From Lentzea jiangxiensis (GTDB lineage: Bacteria > Actinomycetota > Actinomycetes > Mycobacteriales > Pseudonocardiaceae): a stretch of DNA of 64,000 nucleotides. A program made the translations under genes and the position numbers. This document shows positions 41,559 through 50,107 of the stretch, piece by piece. The stretch is taken from contig NZ_FNIX01000009.1 of assembly GCF_900104175.1 (NCBI RefSeq), positions 1 through 64,000 of the forward strand, written 5' to 3'. Positions within the stretch are counted from its first letter, which is position 1. Each line of letters begins with the position of its first letter. The notes under the pieces are model-generated. The model did not search any database. It was not told the DNA's origin and saw nothing but the letters and a program-made list of their open reading frames with translations.

Positions 41559-43175
41559 CTGATCACCCTGACCGCTGAAGTAGAAGCACATCTGGACCCG
41601 GTTCTCCTGGAGCACAGCGAGGCCGGAGTCCCCGAAGAAGACACCTCGCACCCGCTGCTGGCAGACGCCCCGGTCGAGCACACCTCCCCCACGTTCGCCG
41701 AGCTCGGAGTGCGCGGCGAGATCGTCAAGGCGCTCAGCGAAGCGGGCATCGAACGCACCTTCGCCATCCAGGAGCTGACGCTCCCCATCGCGCTCGCCGG
41801 TGACGACGTCATCGGCCAGGCGCGCACCGGCACCGGCAAGACCCTCGGGTTCGGCGTGCCGCTGCTGCACCGCGTCGAGTCGCCCGGCGACGGCACCCCG
41901 CAGGCCCTGGTGGTCGTCCCGACCCGTGAGCTGTGCCTCCAGGTCGCGCACGACCTCACCGACGCGGGGAAGCACCTGGACCTGCAGGTCGCCGCGATCT
42001 ACGGCGGCATCCCGTACGAGCGGCAGATCGCGCAGCTGCGCAAGGGCGTCGACGTCGTGATCGGCACGCCCGGCCGCCTGCTCGACCTGGCCGAACAGCG
42101 CCACCTGGTCCTCGGCAAGGTCCGCATGCTCGTGCTGGACGAGGCCGACGAGATGCTCGACCTGGGCTTCCTGCCCGACATCGAGCGCATCCTGACCATG
42201 GTCCCCGACCAGCGCCAGACGATGCTGTTCAGCGCGACGATGCCCGGCCCGATCATCACGCTGGCCCGCACGTTCCTGAACCAGCCGACGCACATCCGCG
42301 CGGAGGAGAACAACGCTCCGCAGACGCACGAGAACATCTCGCAGTTCGTCTACCGCGCGCACTCGATGGACAAGCCGGAGATGCTGGCCCGCGTGCTGCA
42401 GGCGCGCGACCGCGGCCTGACGATGGTCTTCGCGCGCACCAAGCGGACGGCGCAGAAGGTCGCCGACGACCTGACCGAACGCGGGTTCGCCGCGGCCGCC
42501 GTGCACGGCGACCTGGGTCAGGGCGCGCGGGAGAAGGCGCTGCGGGCGTTCCGCGCCGGCAAGGTCGACGTGCTGGTCGCCACGGACGTGGCGGCGCGCG
42601 GCATCGACATCGACGACGTGACGCACGTCATCAACTACCAGTGCCCCGAGGACGAGAAGACCTACGTCCACCGCATCGGCCGCACGGGCCGTGCCGGGCG
42701 CATGGGCATCGCGGTCACGTTCGTCGACTGGGACGAGACGAACCGCTGGAAGGTGGTCGACGACCTGCTCGGCCTCGGCGCGCCGCTGCCGGTGGAGACG
42801 TACTCCACGTCCGAGCACCTCTTCGCCGACCTGGGCATCCCGTCCGGTTCGACCGGCCGGCTGCCGCTGAGCCACCGCACCCGCGCGGGCCTCGACGCCG
42901 AAGAGGAGGAGAACCTCGACTCCGGCACGCGCAAGCGCCGCCGTCGCACCGGCTCCACCCGCGGAGGTGCCGAGCAGCCCGCGGAGGCGAACGAGGAGAC
43001 CAGGCCGAAGCGCTCCTCCCGGTCCCGCACGCGCAGCCGCGGCGGCGTGCCGCAGGACGGCGCGCAGGCGGAGTCCGGCGCACCGGAGTCCGCCGCCAAG
43101 CCGGCCTCCGACAAGCCGCGCAGGCGCCGTCGCAGCCGTTCCTCTGCCGAACAGGCCGCTCCTTCGGCAGACTGA
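41544..43175 (+). CDS. rhlE: DEAD-box RNA helicase (RhlE-like), about 540 aa
   Basis: ATP-dependent RNA helicase for ribosome assembly and mRNA turnover. Q motif (FAIQELTLPIAL), motif I ARTGTGKT, Ia PTRELCLQ, II DEAD, III SAT, V ATDVAARGIDI, VI HRIGRTGRAGR. The C-terminal tail of about 110 residues is basic and Arg/Ser-rich (RKRRRRTG, RRRRRSRSS), probably RNA-binding. The start is uncertain: sequence looks coding only from about LTAEVEAHLD (41568), where CTG is the nearest candidate behind AGAGG; TTG 41544 and ATG 41472 are alternatives. Equivalent to Rv3211. Confidence 0.92.
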   Translation: MVRERLITLTAEVEAHLDPVLLEHSEAGVPEEDTSHPLLADAPVEHTSPTFAELGVRGEIVKALSEAGIERTFAIQELTLPIALAGDDVIGQARTGTGKTLGFGVPLLHRVESPGDGTPQALVVVPTRELCLQVAHDLTDAGKHLDLQVAAIYGGIPYERQIAQLRKGVDVVIGTPGRLLDLAEQRHLVLGKVRMLVLDEADEMLDLGFLPDIERILTMVPDQRQTMLFSATMPGPIITLARTFLNQPTHIRAEENNAPQTHENISQFVYRAHSMDKPEMLARVLQARDRGLTMVFARTKRTAQKVADDLTERGFAAAAVHGDLGQGAREKALRAFRAGKVDVLVATDVAARGIDIDDVTHVINYQCPEDEKTYVHRIGRTGRAGRMGIAVTFVDWDETNRWKVVDDLLGLGAPLPVETYSTSEHLFADLGIPSGSTGRLPLSHRTRAGLDAEEEENLDSGTRKRRRRTGSTRGGAEQPAEANEETRPKRSSRSRTRSRGGVPQDGAQAESGAPESAAKPASDKPRRRRRSRSSAEQAAPSAD

Positions 43176-43180
43176 TCACC

Positions 43181-44524
43181 ATGTCGTCCCCCGGTTCCGA
43201 CGTCACCGACATCGAGGACGTCCTCGACGAGCCCGCGCACGAGCCCGACTCCGGTCCCGGGCCCGTCGAGGAACGCCCGCCCGCGCGGTCGTGGCGCACC
43301 CGCCGCGACTTCCTCGCGGTCGCGCTGATCGCGGTCGCCGCGCTCGCCGCGTCCGTGCTGACCTGGGCGTTCAGCGATGCTCGCGCCACGACGTCGGTCA
43401 CCGGGCCGTCGTCGTGGGAGCCGCTGCCCGAGGTGACGTCGTTGCCGCCGTCGCTCGCCGAGGTCTGGCGGGCGCGCAGCGGTGCCTCGCAGTCGCCCGC
43501 GGTCGTGCAGACCGCGTCGAAGGAGACCGGCGAGGAGAAGCCGTCCACGGTCGTCACCGGCGACGGCGGCGAGGTCAACGGCCGCGACCCGCTGACCGGT
43601 GACGTGCGGTGGACGTACCGGCGCGACCTGCCGCTGTGCGTGGTGAGCACGGCGTGGGGCCGGGCGATGGCCCTGTACTCCAAAGGCACGAACTGCTCCG
43701 AGCTCACCTCGCTCGACGGTGTCACCGGTGAGCGGAAGGCGCAGCGCAACGGCGACGCGGAACCGGGCACGGCACTGCTCAACGAGGGCTCGCACCTCAT
43801 CACCACCGGCTCGAAGTTCCTCGAGGTCTACCGGCGCGACGACCTGGTGCGGTCGCTCGAGTTCGGCGGCCTGCGCGCGATCGTGAACCCGAACAAGCAG
43901 CCGCGCGCCGGCTGCGCCTACGGCTCGGTGGTCGTCACGACGGGCAAGTTCGCGATCGTCGAGCGCTGCCCGGAGGACGCCTCGGACCGCGTCACCGTGC
44001 TCAAGCCGAACCCGGACAAGTCCGACGAGCCCAAGGTGTTCGCCAGCGTGCTCACCGGCGGTGCGAACGTGCAGCTCGTGGCCGTGACGGAGAAGCTGTT
44101 CGCCGTGGCGGTGCCGAAGCCGGGCCGGCTGCTCGTCTTCGACTCCGAGACCGGCAACCAGGTCACCGAGGTGCCGCTCGACGTGCCCGAGGCCGACTTC
44201 GCGGATCCGGCGAACCACGTGACGCAGGTGTTCTCCACCCAGACGAACGTCTTCTGGTTCACCGGTTCCCGCACGATCGCGCTCTCGCGGGAGACGCTCA
44301 CTCCACTGTGGACCGCGCAGGGCACGCTGGGCGCCGGCACGACGCTCGCGGGCCGCCTGCTGGTGCCCGTCGAGAACGGCCTGCGAGTCCACGAGCAGGC
44401 CACCGGCGAGGTCGTGGGCACGATCAAGGTGAACCGCGAGGGCGACAGCGGCCCTGTGCAGCTGGCCACAGCGGGTCCCGTCGTGCTCGAGCAGCGTGGC
44501 GAAACCCTGGTCGCGCTGCGATAG
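43181..44524 (+). CDS. Membrane-anchored beta-propeller-like protein (Rv3212 family), 447 aa
   Basis: A cytoplasmic acidic N-terminus (about 45 residues), one TM helix (DFLAVALIAVAALAASVLTWAF), then an extracytoplasmic domain with repeats resembling PQQ/WD-like propeller strands (GRDPLTGDVRWTYRRDL, TSLDGVTGERKA, VFDSETGNQVTEV, VHEQATGEVVGTI). Four Cys in the first half may pair. It follows the helicase by 5 nt, as Rv3212 follows rhlE in M. tuberculosis. Function unknown. Confidence 0.85.
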   Translation: MSSPGSDVTDIEDVLDEPAHEPDSGPGPVEERPPARSWRTRRDFLAVALIAVAALAASVLTWAFSDARATTSVTGPSSWEPLPEVTSLPPSLAEVWRARSGASQSPAVVQTASKETGEEKPSTVVTGDGGEVNGRDPLTGDVRWTYRRDLPLCVVSTAWGRAMALYSKGTNCSELTSLDGVTGERKAQRNGDAEPGTALLNEGSHLITTGSKFLEVYRRDDLVRSLEFGGLRAIVNPNKQPRAGCAYGSVVVTTGKFAIVERCPEDASDRVTVLKPNPDKSDEPKVFASVLTGGANVQLVAVTEKLFAVAVPKPGRLLVFDSETGNQVTEVPLDVPEADFADPANHVTQVFSTQTNVFWFTGSRTIALSRETLTPLWTAQGTLGAGTTLAGRLLVPVENGLRVHEQATGEVVGTIKVNREGDSGPVQLATAGPVVLEQRGETLVALR

Positions 44525-44532
44525 TTCAGCTC

Positions 44533-45411
44533 GTGCACTCGCAGATCAGCCCCCACCGGGCACAGCGCGCCGACCTCCCCGGCCGTTACGGCACGATCGG
44601 GGCGTTGCGCGCGCCCGCGGTGGGCGACGACGCGATGCGCACGACGGCACTGCTCGTGCCCGGCTACACGGGCTCCAAAGAGGACTTCGCGCCGATGATC
44701 GACCTGATCTCGGACGCGGGGTTCGAGGTGGTCGCGATCGACCTGCCGGGCCAGCAGGACTCGCAGGGCCCCGACGACGAGGCGCTCTACCGGCCGGGCC
44801 CGCTGGGCTCGGTGGTCGCCGAACTGGTCGGGAAGATCACCGCGGACGGCCGGAAGGTGCTGCTGCTGGGCCACTCCTACGGCGGTCTGGTGGCGCGGGC
44901 GGCGGTGTTGGCGGGTGCCCCGGCCGCGGGTCTCACGCTGATGTCGTCCGGCCCGTCCGAGCTGCCCGCGGGTGAGCGCCGCACGGTGCTGGAGGTCGGC
45001 GAGCACGTGCTGGCCGAGCAGGGCGTCGAGGGCACCCAGAAGCTGAACGAGCTGCGCTCCCGGCGGAACCCGGCCTACGCCGCGCTGCCGCAGGAGCTGA
45101 AGGACTTCTACCGCACCAGGTTCCTCCGGTCGTCCGCCGCGGCGCTGCTCGGGATGAGCAACGGCCTGCGCGAGGAACCGGACCAGGTCGCCAAGCTCGC
45201 CCGCACGCTCCGCTCGTCGGGCACGCCGTGCCTGGTGGTGTGCGGCGACGCGGACGACGCGTGGAGCCCGGCCGTCCAGCGCGACATGGCCGAGCGGCTG
45301 GACGCGGACTTCGCCGTGCTGCCCGGCGTGATGCACTCGCCGAACACCGAGGCGCCGCAGGCACTCGTGGACACGCTGCTCCCGACGTGGCGGGCCTGGC
45401 TCACGTCGTAG
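44533..45411 (+). CDS. Alpha/beta-hydrolase (lysophospholipase-like), 292 aa
   Basis: Core motifs VPGYTGSKEDF, nucleophile elbow LLGHSYGGLV, acid in VCGDADDAWSP and His in PGVMHSPNTE. GTG start at 44533, 8 nt after the preceding stop; the longer frame to 44308 lies inside the previous gene. A LipV-like hydrolase (Rv3203) belongs to this conserved block in M. tuberculosis, but I cannot say this is its orthologue. Confidence 0.82.
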   Translation: MHSQISPHRAQRADLPGRYGTIGALRAPAVGDDAMRTTALLVPGYTGSKEDFAPMIDLISDAGFEVVAIDLPGQQDSQGPDDEALYRPGPLGSVVAELVGKITADGRKVLLLGHSYGGLVARAAVLAGAPAAGLTLMSSGPSELPAGERRTVLEVGEHVLAEQGVEGTQKLNELRSRRNPAYAALPQELKDFYRTRFLRSSAAALLGMSNGLREEPDQVAKLARTLRSSGTPCLVVCGDADDAWSPAVQRDMAERLDADFAVLPGVMHSPNTEAPQALVDTLLPTWRAWLTS

Positions 45412-45563
45412 TCAGGCCGTCAGCACGACGTGAGGCCGCCGACGGCCGCTTCGTCGTTCACCGCGGCCGGTCTCGCCAACGCGGTGGCCGCCGCCGGTCC
45501 GCCGACCGCATGGTCCCGAGGTGCCGTCGCCGTGCCCAGGCTCCCGGGCCTACCGCAGCCCCT

Positions 45564-45875
45564 CTAGGCCCACCAGAACGTCCACAGCGTCGCACCGCTC
45601 ACCACGAGCACGCCGAACGACGCCAGCGGCGCCCTCCAGTCCGCGTACCGGTCGGCCACGACCTGCCCGGCGACGACGAACAACGCCGCCACCACGTGCG
45701 CGACCACCGACAACGTGCCGGGACCCGGCAGGTCGCGCGAGTTCGCGTAGAACTGGACGCCGATGTTCCCGAGGGCGAGCAGCACCATGCCCACCGCGAG
45801 CACACCGCTCACAGCGCGCAGGATTCCGTAGGTCCGCGACGGCCGCTTCGCTGCTTCCACTTCCACTCCCGCCAC
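45564..45875 (-). CDS. Small membrane protein, three TM helices, 103 aa
   Basis: Hydrophobic segments at about residues 18-42, 53-73 and 83-101, with a short basic N-terminus (EAAKRPSRTYG). No family recognised. The preceding 150 nt (45412-45563) hold no gene. Convergent with the hydrolase upstream. Confidence 0.65.
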   Translation of the reverse strand: MAGVEVEAAKRPSRTYGILRAVSGVLAVGMVLLALGNIGVQFYANSRDLPGPGTLSVVAHVVAALFVVAGQVVADRYADWRAPLASFGVLVVSGATLWTFWWA

Positions 45876-46038
45876 CCTACGGGTCCGGCGGTCAGCGGCA
45901 GGTCAGGACCCGACCGGCGTCTCCGGCCACTACGGCAAACGCAGCACGCCGGTCCTCCTTCCGGAGTCGAGGCCCCGGCACCGACTCCTCGGGTGCGTCC
46001 TTCGAGCCGATTCGCCTGCGCAGCCGTCCCCGACCCGG

Positions 46039-46878
46039 CTATGGCGCCAGCAGCGCCCAGGGGTCCAGCGAAGGCGCCGCCGCCTGCCCCTCCGGACAAC
46101 TCCGCCGGAAGTCGCACCACTGGCACTGCCGCCCCGTCACCGGCGGGAACAGCACCTCCTGGTCTCCACCGGCCTTCAACGTCTCCGTGGCCAGGTCGAT
46201 CTCGTCCGCGGCCTCCTCCGCCCGCCGGACGTGCCGAGCCAGCGACTCCTCCGTGTGCTCCCACACCGCCACCGACCCCGACGGCAGGTGGTGCAGCTCG
46301 ACGCGGCGGCACGGCTTGCGCAGCGTGCGGCGGGCGGCGAGCGCGTACAGGGCGAGCGCCTGCGAGCCGCGGGCGTCGTCCGCGGTCAGGACGTGGCGGC
46401 CCGTCTTGTAGTCGACGATCACCAGTTCGCCGTCGCGCTGGTCGATGCGGTCGACCCGGCCCTCGGCCACGATGCGCTCGGTCGGCGAGGACACCCAGCG
46501 CTCGACGCCGAGCGGCTCGAAGTCGACGTCCAGGTTCGAGACGTACTCGTGGACCCAGCCGCAGGCGCGGTCGCGGTACACGGCCGCCTGGTCGACGTCG
46601 CGGAAACCCTCGGACTTCCACTGGCGGTTCACCAGCGCCACGGCCTGGTCCGGCGTGCGGCGCTCCACCGGCAGGTCGAAGAGCGCCTTCAACGCGTTGT
46701 GCACCACGGCGCCGAGAGTGTTGTGGGCCCACGCGCCACCTCGTGGAGGTGTGGGGCGGTCGAGGTACGTCATCCGGAAGCGACGGGGGCAGTCCGTCCA
46801 CGTCGCGAGCTTCGCGGGCGTGACGCGCACGAGCCGACGCGGTGCCGCGGTGCCGAAGTCGAAGCCGAGTTGTTCCAC
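46039..46878 (-). CDS. Stand-alone RecB/Cas4-type exonuclease with Fe-S cysteines, 279 aa
   Basis: PD-(D/E)XK nuclease: LGAVVHNALKALFD (motif with His), EGRVDRIDQ and IVDYKTGR, plus Cys ligands TDCPRRF near the N-terminus and CQWCDFRRSC (C-x2-C-x5-C) near the C-terminus, the AddB/Cas4-type [4Fe-4S] arrangement. No helicase or cas1/cas2 genes are near, so it is the free-standing actinobacterial form. The GTG at 46878 has TAGCTT 7 nt upstream and no ribosome binding site. Probably a DNA-repair nuclease. Confidence 0.88.
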   Translation of the reverse strand: MEQLGFDFGTAAPRRLVRVTPAKLATWTDCPRRFRMTYLDRPTPPRGGAWAHNTLGAVVHNALKALFDLPVERRTPDQAVALVNRQWKSEGFRDVDQAAVYRDRACGWVHEYVSNLDVDFEPLGVERWVSSPTERIVAEGRVDRIDQRDGELVIVDYKTGRHVLTADDARGSQALALYALAARRTLRKPCRRVELHHLPSGSVAVWEHTEESLARHVRRAEEAADEIDLATETLKAGGDQEVLFPPVTGRQCQWCDFRRSCPEGQAAAPSLDPWALLAP

Positions 46879-46911
46879 CCCGACCAAGCTACTCAGCACC
46901 CCTGACAGAAG

Positions 46912-47223
46912 ATGAACCGCATGGAGATCTGGCACAACCCGCGCTGCTCCAAGAGCCGCGCCGCCAAGCAACGCCTCGACGACGAGGGCGTCGAGTACAC
47001 CGAACGCCGCTACCTCGACGACACCCCCACCGCCGCGGAGCTCGACGAGGTCCTCACCAAGCTCGGCAAGCAGCCCTGGGAGATCGCGCGCACCGGGGAA
47101 GCCGCCTACCCCGCGACCCTCGAGCACGACCGCGCGAAGTGGATCGCGCACATGGTCGCCAACCCGAGCCTGATCGAACGCCCGATCGTCATCGACGGCG
47201 ACAAGGCCCGCATCGAGCGCTAG
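46912..47223 (+). CDS. ArsC/Spx-family protein (arsenate reductase-like), 103 aa
   Basis: Thioredoxin-fold protein with the N-terminal NPRCSKSRAAKQ (active Cys12 in the ATG-46912 numbering), ERRYLDDTPTAAELDEVL and the cis-Pro region IERPIVIDGDKARI. The glutaredoxin-linked ArsC class has this layout, but no other arsenic genes are near, so it may be a general redox protein. Start could be ATG 46912 or 46921. Divergent from the RecB-like nuclease; its 3' end overlaps the MarC gene by 4 nt. Confidence 0.85.
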   Translation: MNRMEIWHNPRCSKSRAAKQRLDDEGVEYTERRYLDDTPTAAELDEVLTKLGKQPWEIARTGEAAYPATLEHDRAKWIAHMVANPSLIERPIVIDGDKARIER

Positions 47224-47834
47224 ACACCCGAAGTGATGAAGCCCTGCACCGACGACGCGACGAGCTGCACGGCGATCGCGGCCAGCAGCAGACCGGCGAT
47301 CTTGGCCATCAGCAGGATGCCGCTCTCCTTGAACACCTTGATCAGCAGGCCGGCGGACCGCAGCGTCCCCAGCAGCACGAGGTGCACGGCCACGATCGCC
47401 GCGGCCAGCGCGAGGTAGGAGCCCCAGGCGCCGTCGGCCTGCCGCACGAACACGATCGTCGCGGCGATGGCGCCCGGTCCGGCCAGCAACGGCGTGCCCA
47501 GCGGCACCAGGGCGATGTTGACGTCCTCGACCTCGGGGTGATTCGTCGCGCCCTTGCCGGTCAGCAGGTCGAGGGCGATCAGCAGCAACAGCAACCCGCC
47601 CGCGCCCTGCAGGGCGGGGATGCCGATGTGCATGTACGCGAGGATCGAGTTGCCCGCGACCGCGAACAGCGTGATCACCAGGAACGACACCAGCACGCCC
47701 TGCCGCGCCGCCCTCTTCCGCGCGTCGCGCGACTTGCGGCCGACCAGCCCGAGGAACACCGGAACGGTGCCGGGCGGGTCCATGATCACCAGCAGCGTGA
47801 TCGAGGCCTCGACGAACAGCCGCAGGTTGAACAC
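47220..47834 (-). CDS. MarC-family integral membrane protein, 204 aa
   Basis: Six hydrophobic segments, with the family element IMDPPGTVPVFLGL in TM1-2 and VPLGTPLLAGPGAIAATIVF in the middle. Once thought to relate to multiple antibiotic resistance, the family has no settled function. GTG start at 47834, 11 nt after the PHP gene on the same strand, so probably co-transcribed. Confidence 0.9.
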   Translation of the reverse strand: MFNLRLFVEASITLLVIMDPPGTVPVFLGLVGRKSRDARKRAARQGVLVSFLVITLFAVAGNSILAYMHIGIPALQGAGGLLLLLIALDLLTGKGATNHPEVEDVNIALVPLGTPLLAGPGAIAATIVFVRQADGAWGSYLALAAAIVAVHLVLLGTLRSAGLLIKVFKESGILLMAKIAGLLLAAIAVQLVASSVQGFITSGV

Positions 47835-47845
47835 TCCGACACCGC

Positions 47846-48703
47846 CTATCCGACGAGGATCTTGCTGCCTGTCGCCCGCGCCGCCAGAGCGTCCAGCATC
47901 TCCGGCGCCGTCGTCTCCGCGCCGAGCCGCACCGTCTTGTTCGTGCCGTGGTAGTCACTCGACCCGGTGACGACCAGCCCGAGCTCGTCGGCCAGCAGCC
48001 GCAACGACCGGCGCGTCTCGGGGTCGTGGTCCGGGTGGTCGACCTCGACGCCCGCCAGACCGGCCTCGGCCAGCGACCGCACGACGGCGGGCGCCACGAC
48101 GGGGCCGCGGGAGTGGGCGAACGGGTGGGCGAGCACGGTGACGCCGCCCGCCTCGGTGATCATCTCGATGGCGCGTTCGACGGGAGTGTCCGTGCGGCCC
48201 ACGTAGTACTGGCCGCCGGTCAGGAACGTCGCGAAGGCCTCGTCGACGGACGAGACGACCCCGGCGCGGATCAGCGCCTGGGCGAGGTGGGGGCGACCGG
48301 CCGGCGCGTCGAAGGGCAGCCGGGACATGAGGTCGACCGGGTCGATCGGGAAGCCGTCGGCCTGCATCATCTCGGCCATCTTCTGCAGCCGGGAGCGCCG
48401 TTCCTCGCGCAGCCGCGACTGCTCCTTCATCAGCATGGCGTGCGTCGGGTCGTAGAGGTACGCCAGCAGATGAACGGTGATGGTGCGGCCGTAGCCGTCA
48501 GCCGAGGAGCACGACAGCTCCGCGCCGCGGACGAGCCGCAGGCCGGGAGGCAGCGCGGCCGCGGCCTCGGCCCACCCGGCCGCCGTGTCGTGGTCGGTGA
48601 TCGCCACCGCGTCGAGCCCGGCTTGCGCCGCAGCCCTCACCAGTTCGGCAGGGCTGTCGGTGCCGTCGGACTCGGACGAATGGGTGTGCAGATCGATGAC
48701 CAC
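47846..48703 (-). CDS. PHP-domain phosphoesterase, 285 aa
   Basis: Metal-dependent phosphoesterase: DLHTHSSESDG (residues 4-14), ITDHDT, VRGAELS, LAHPFAHS and GSSDYHG cover the PHP metal-binding motifs. Length and order resemble the YciV/RNase AM group (nucleoside 3',5'-bisphosphate phosphatase or 5'-exonuclease). Cytoplasmic. GTG or ATG start at 48703; MarC gene follows closely. Confidence 0.88.
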   Translation of the reverse strand: MVIDLHTHSSESDGTDSPAELVRAAAQAGLDAVAITDHDTAAGWAEAAAALPPGLRLVRGAELSCSSADGYGRTITVHLLAYLYDPTHAMLMKEQSRLREERRSRLQKMAEMMQADGFPIDPVDLMSRLPFDAPAGRPHLAQALIRAGVVSSVDEAFATFLTGGQYYVGRTDTPVERAIEMITEAGGVTVLAHPFAHSRGPVVAPAVVRSLAEAGLAGVEVDHPDHDPETRRSLRLLADELGLVVTGSSDYHGTNKTVRLGAETTAPEMLDALAARATGSKILVG

Positions 48704-48739
48704 GTCGTCCAGTGTGGACGACGTGGTGCACGACCGGTG

Positions 48740-49300
48740 TTACGGGACCATCTTCTTCCCGCGCGCGGCGCGCTGGGCCTTGATCATCGAGAACCGCTCG
48801 GCCTGGGCCTTCTTGTCGCCGAAGGTCAGCTCCGAGATGGCGTCGTAGACCTCTTCGGGGTTCGGCAGGAACTCCAGGCGGTTCAGCGCCTGGATCTGAC
48901 CTGCGGACTCCACGATGAGCGTGCCGTAGCCGAGCATGCGCCCGCCCACGGTCCGCTCGTAGGTGAGGTCGGTGACCTTGGTGACGGGCATCATCGCGAC
49001 CTTGGTCTCGAAGACGCCCGACGTCAGCATGAAGCGCTTGTCGGTGACGACGATGCGCTCCACCCACCACTCGATGATGAAGTACGCGACCCGCAGCAGC
49101 ACGAGGAGCGCCCCGTACCAGAGCACGTTCTGCAGCACCGCGGCGTCCGCCGGGAGCAGGTACGAGATCATCATGAAGCCGGCGAGCAGCGCCGCCGCCT
49201 CCAGGACGTCCCAGATCAGGTAGGACCAGTGCCTGCGCACACGGATGACCCGACGCTCGCTCGGCAGGAGGTAGTCGTCCGGATCACGTGGTGCGAACAT
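48740..49300 (-). CDS. Membrane protein with bacterial PH domain (bPH2), 186 aa
   Basis: An N-terminal DPDDYLLPSERRVIRVRRHW leads to two TM helices (about 30-50 and 57-75) followed by a PH-like domain: ERIVVTDKRFMLTSGVFETKVAMMPVTKVTDL, TLIVESAGQ. This is the common YdbT/bPH2 layout of actinobacterial membrane proteins of unknown function. It is 36 nt upstream of the PHP gene on the same strand. Confidence 0.85.
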   Translation of the reverse strand: MFAPRDPDDYLLPSERRVIRVRRHWSYLIWDVLEAAALLAGFMMISYLLPADAAVLQNVLWYGALLVLLRVAYFIIEWWVERIVVTDKRFMLTSGVFETKVAMMPVTKVTDLTYERTVGGRMLGYGTLIVESAGQIQALNRLEFLPNPEEVYDAISELTFGDKKAQAERFSMIKAQRAARGKKMVP

Positions 49301-49365
49301 GCGCTACCAGCCCTTTCCTGGTGCCAGCCAGTGCCCTGTCCCTGCCCCGGTTCAGCCGTCGGGGA

Positions 49366-49524
49366 CTAGAACAATTGTCGCACGAAGGTGATCAGGGCCT
49401 CAGCCGCAGTCCGGAGCGAGTTGAGGATGTTCTGCACCAGTTGGGCCGCCTGCTGGGGCTCTGCGATGAGGAAGAAGAGCAGCAAGGCGATTCCAGCGAA
49501 AGTGAGAATTTTCTTCAAGTTCAC
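49366..49524 (-). CDS. Small single-TM protein, 52 aa
   Basis: The GTG at 49524 (VNLKKILTFAGIALLLFFLI) opens a short protein with one TM helix and an amphipathic, Gln/Leu-rich tail ending FVRQLF. GGGGTGG lies about 5 nt upstream. Codon use is less GC-biased than in neighbours. Resembles small conserved actinobacterial membrane proteins, but no function is known. Confidence 0.55.
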   Translation of the reverse strand: MNLKKILTFAGIALLLFFLIAEPQQAAQLVQNILNSLRTAAEALITFVRQLF

Positions 49525-49664
49525 GGTGTCCACCCCGTCCGCGTCGCACCCGTTTGGCGCCGTTCGTGACCGTTGTACAGCACCACTCGGCACCTTGGGA
49601 GATTTGTACCGCAGCCGGGGTAGCGGACAGCACCACCATTCCGGTGTGACTACGCTTCGTGATC

Positions 49665-50078
49665 GTGACGCCCAGCAGCAACCGCGCCATCCGTTGCGTC
49701 GGAGCCATCGCACATGACTCGAATGGGCGCCTGCTGCTCGTACGACGCCTCAATCCTCCTGGTGAGGGCATGTGGTCGATACCGGGTGGTCGCGTGGAGG
49801 CCGGCGAGACGGATGAGGCTGCCGTGACCAGGGAAGTGCTCGAGGAGACCGGCCTCGTCGTCACTGTCAGTCGCTTGGTCGGCTGCGTGGAGCGACCGGC
49901 CCCGAACGGGGTTTTCGCGATCTTCGACTACGAATGCCAGGTCACGTCGGGTGTGCTCCGAGCGGGCGACGACGCGTCGGATGTCGCTTGGGTCGACAGT
50001 GCGACCTTGGCCACACTTCCGACCGCCGACGGCCTCGTGGAAGCGCTCTCCGGCTGGAACTGCCTGCCCAGGGCCTGA
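49665..50078 (+). CDS. NUDIX hydrolase, 137 aa
   Basis: The NUDIX box is complete: GGRVEAGETDEAAVTREVLEETG, matching GX5EX7REUXEEXG. Substrate (nucleotide or nucleotide-sugar diphosphate) unknown. TACGCT lies 8 nt before the GTG at 49665, suggesting a leaderless start; GTG at 49659 is the alternative. Stands alone between two minus-strand genes. Confidence 0.9.
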   Translation: MTPSSNRAIRCVGAIAHDSNGRLLLVRRLNPPGEGMWSIPGGRVEAGETDEAAVTREVLEETGLVVTVSRLVGCVERPAPNGVFAIFDYECQVTSGVLRAGDDASDVAWVDSATLATLPTADGLVEALSGWNCLPRA

Positions 50079-50107
50079 TCACGGTTCACGCGATCGGGGA
50101 TGGACGT

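Noticed and set aside
46039..46878. Cas4 of a CRISPR-Cas system
   Set aside because: Motifs fit Cas4-like nucleases, but there is no cas1, cas2, effector or repeat array in the window.
46039..47958. Single 639-residue protein reading through RecB-like, ArsC and MarC regions
   Set aside because: Only the last 279 residues show domain motifs; the upstream part is antisense to ArsC and out of frame with MarC.
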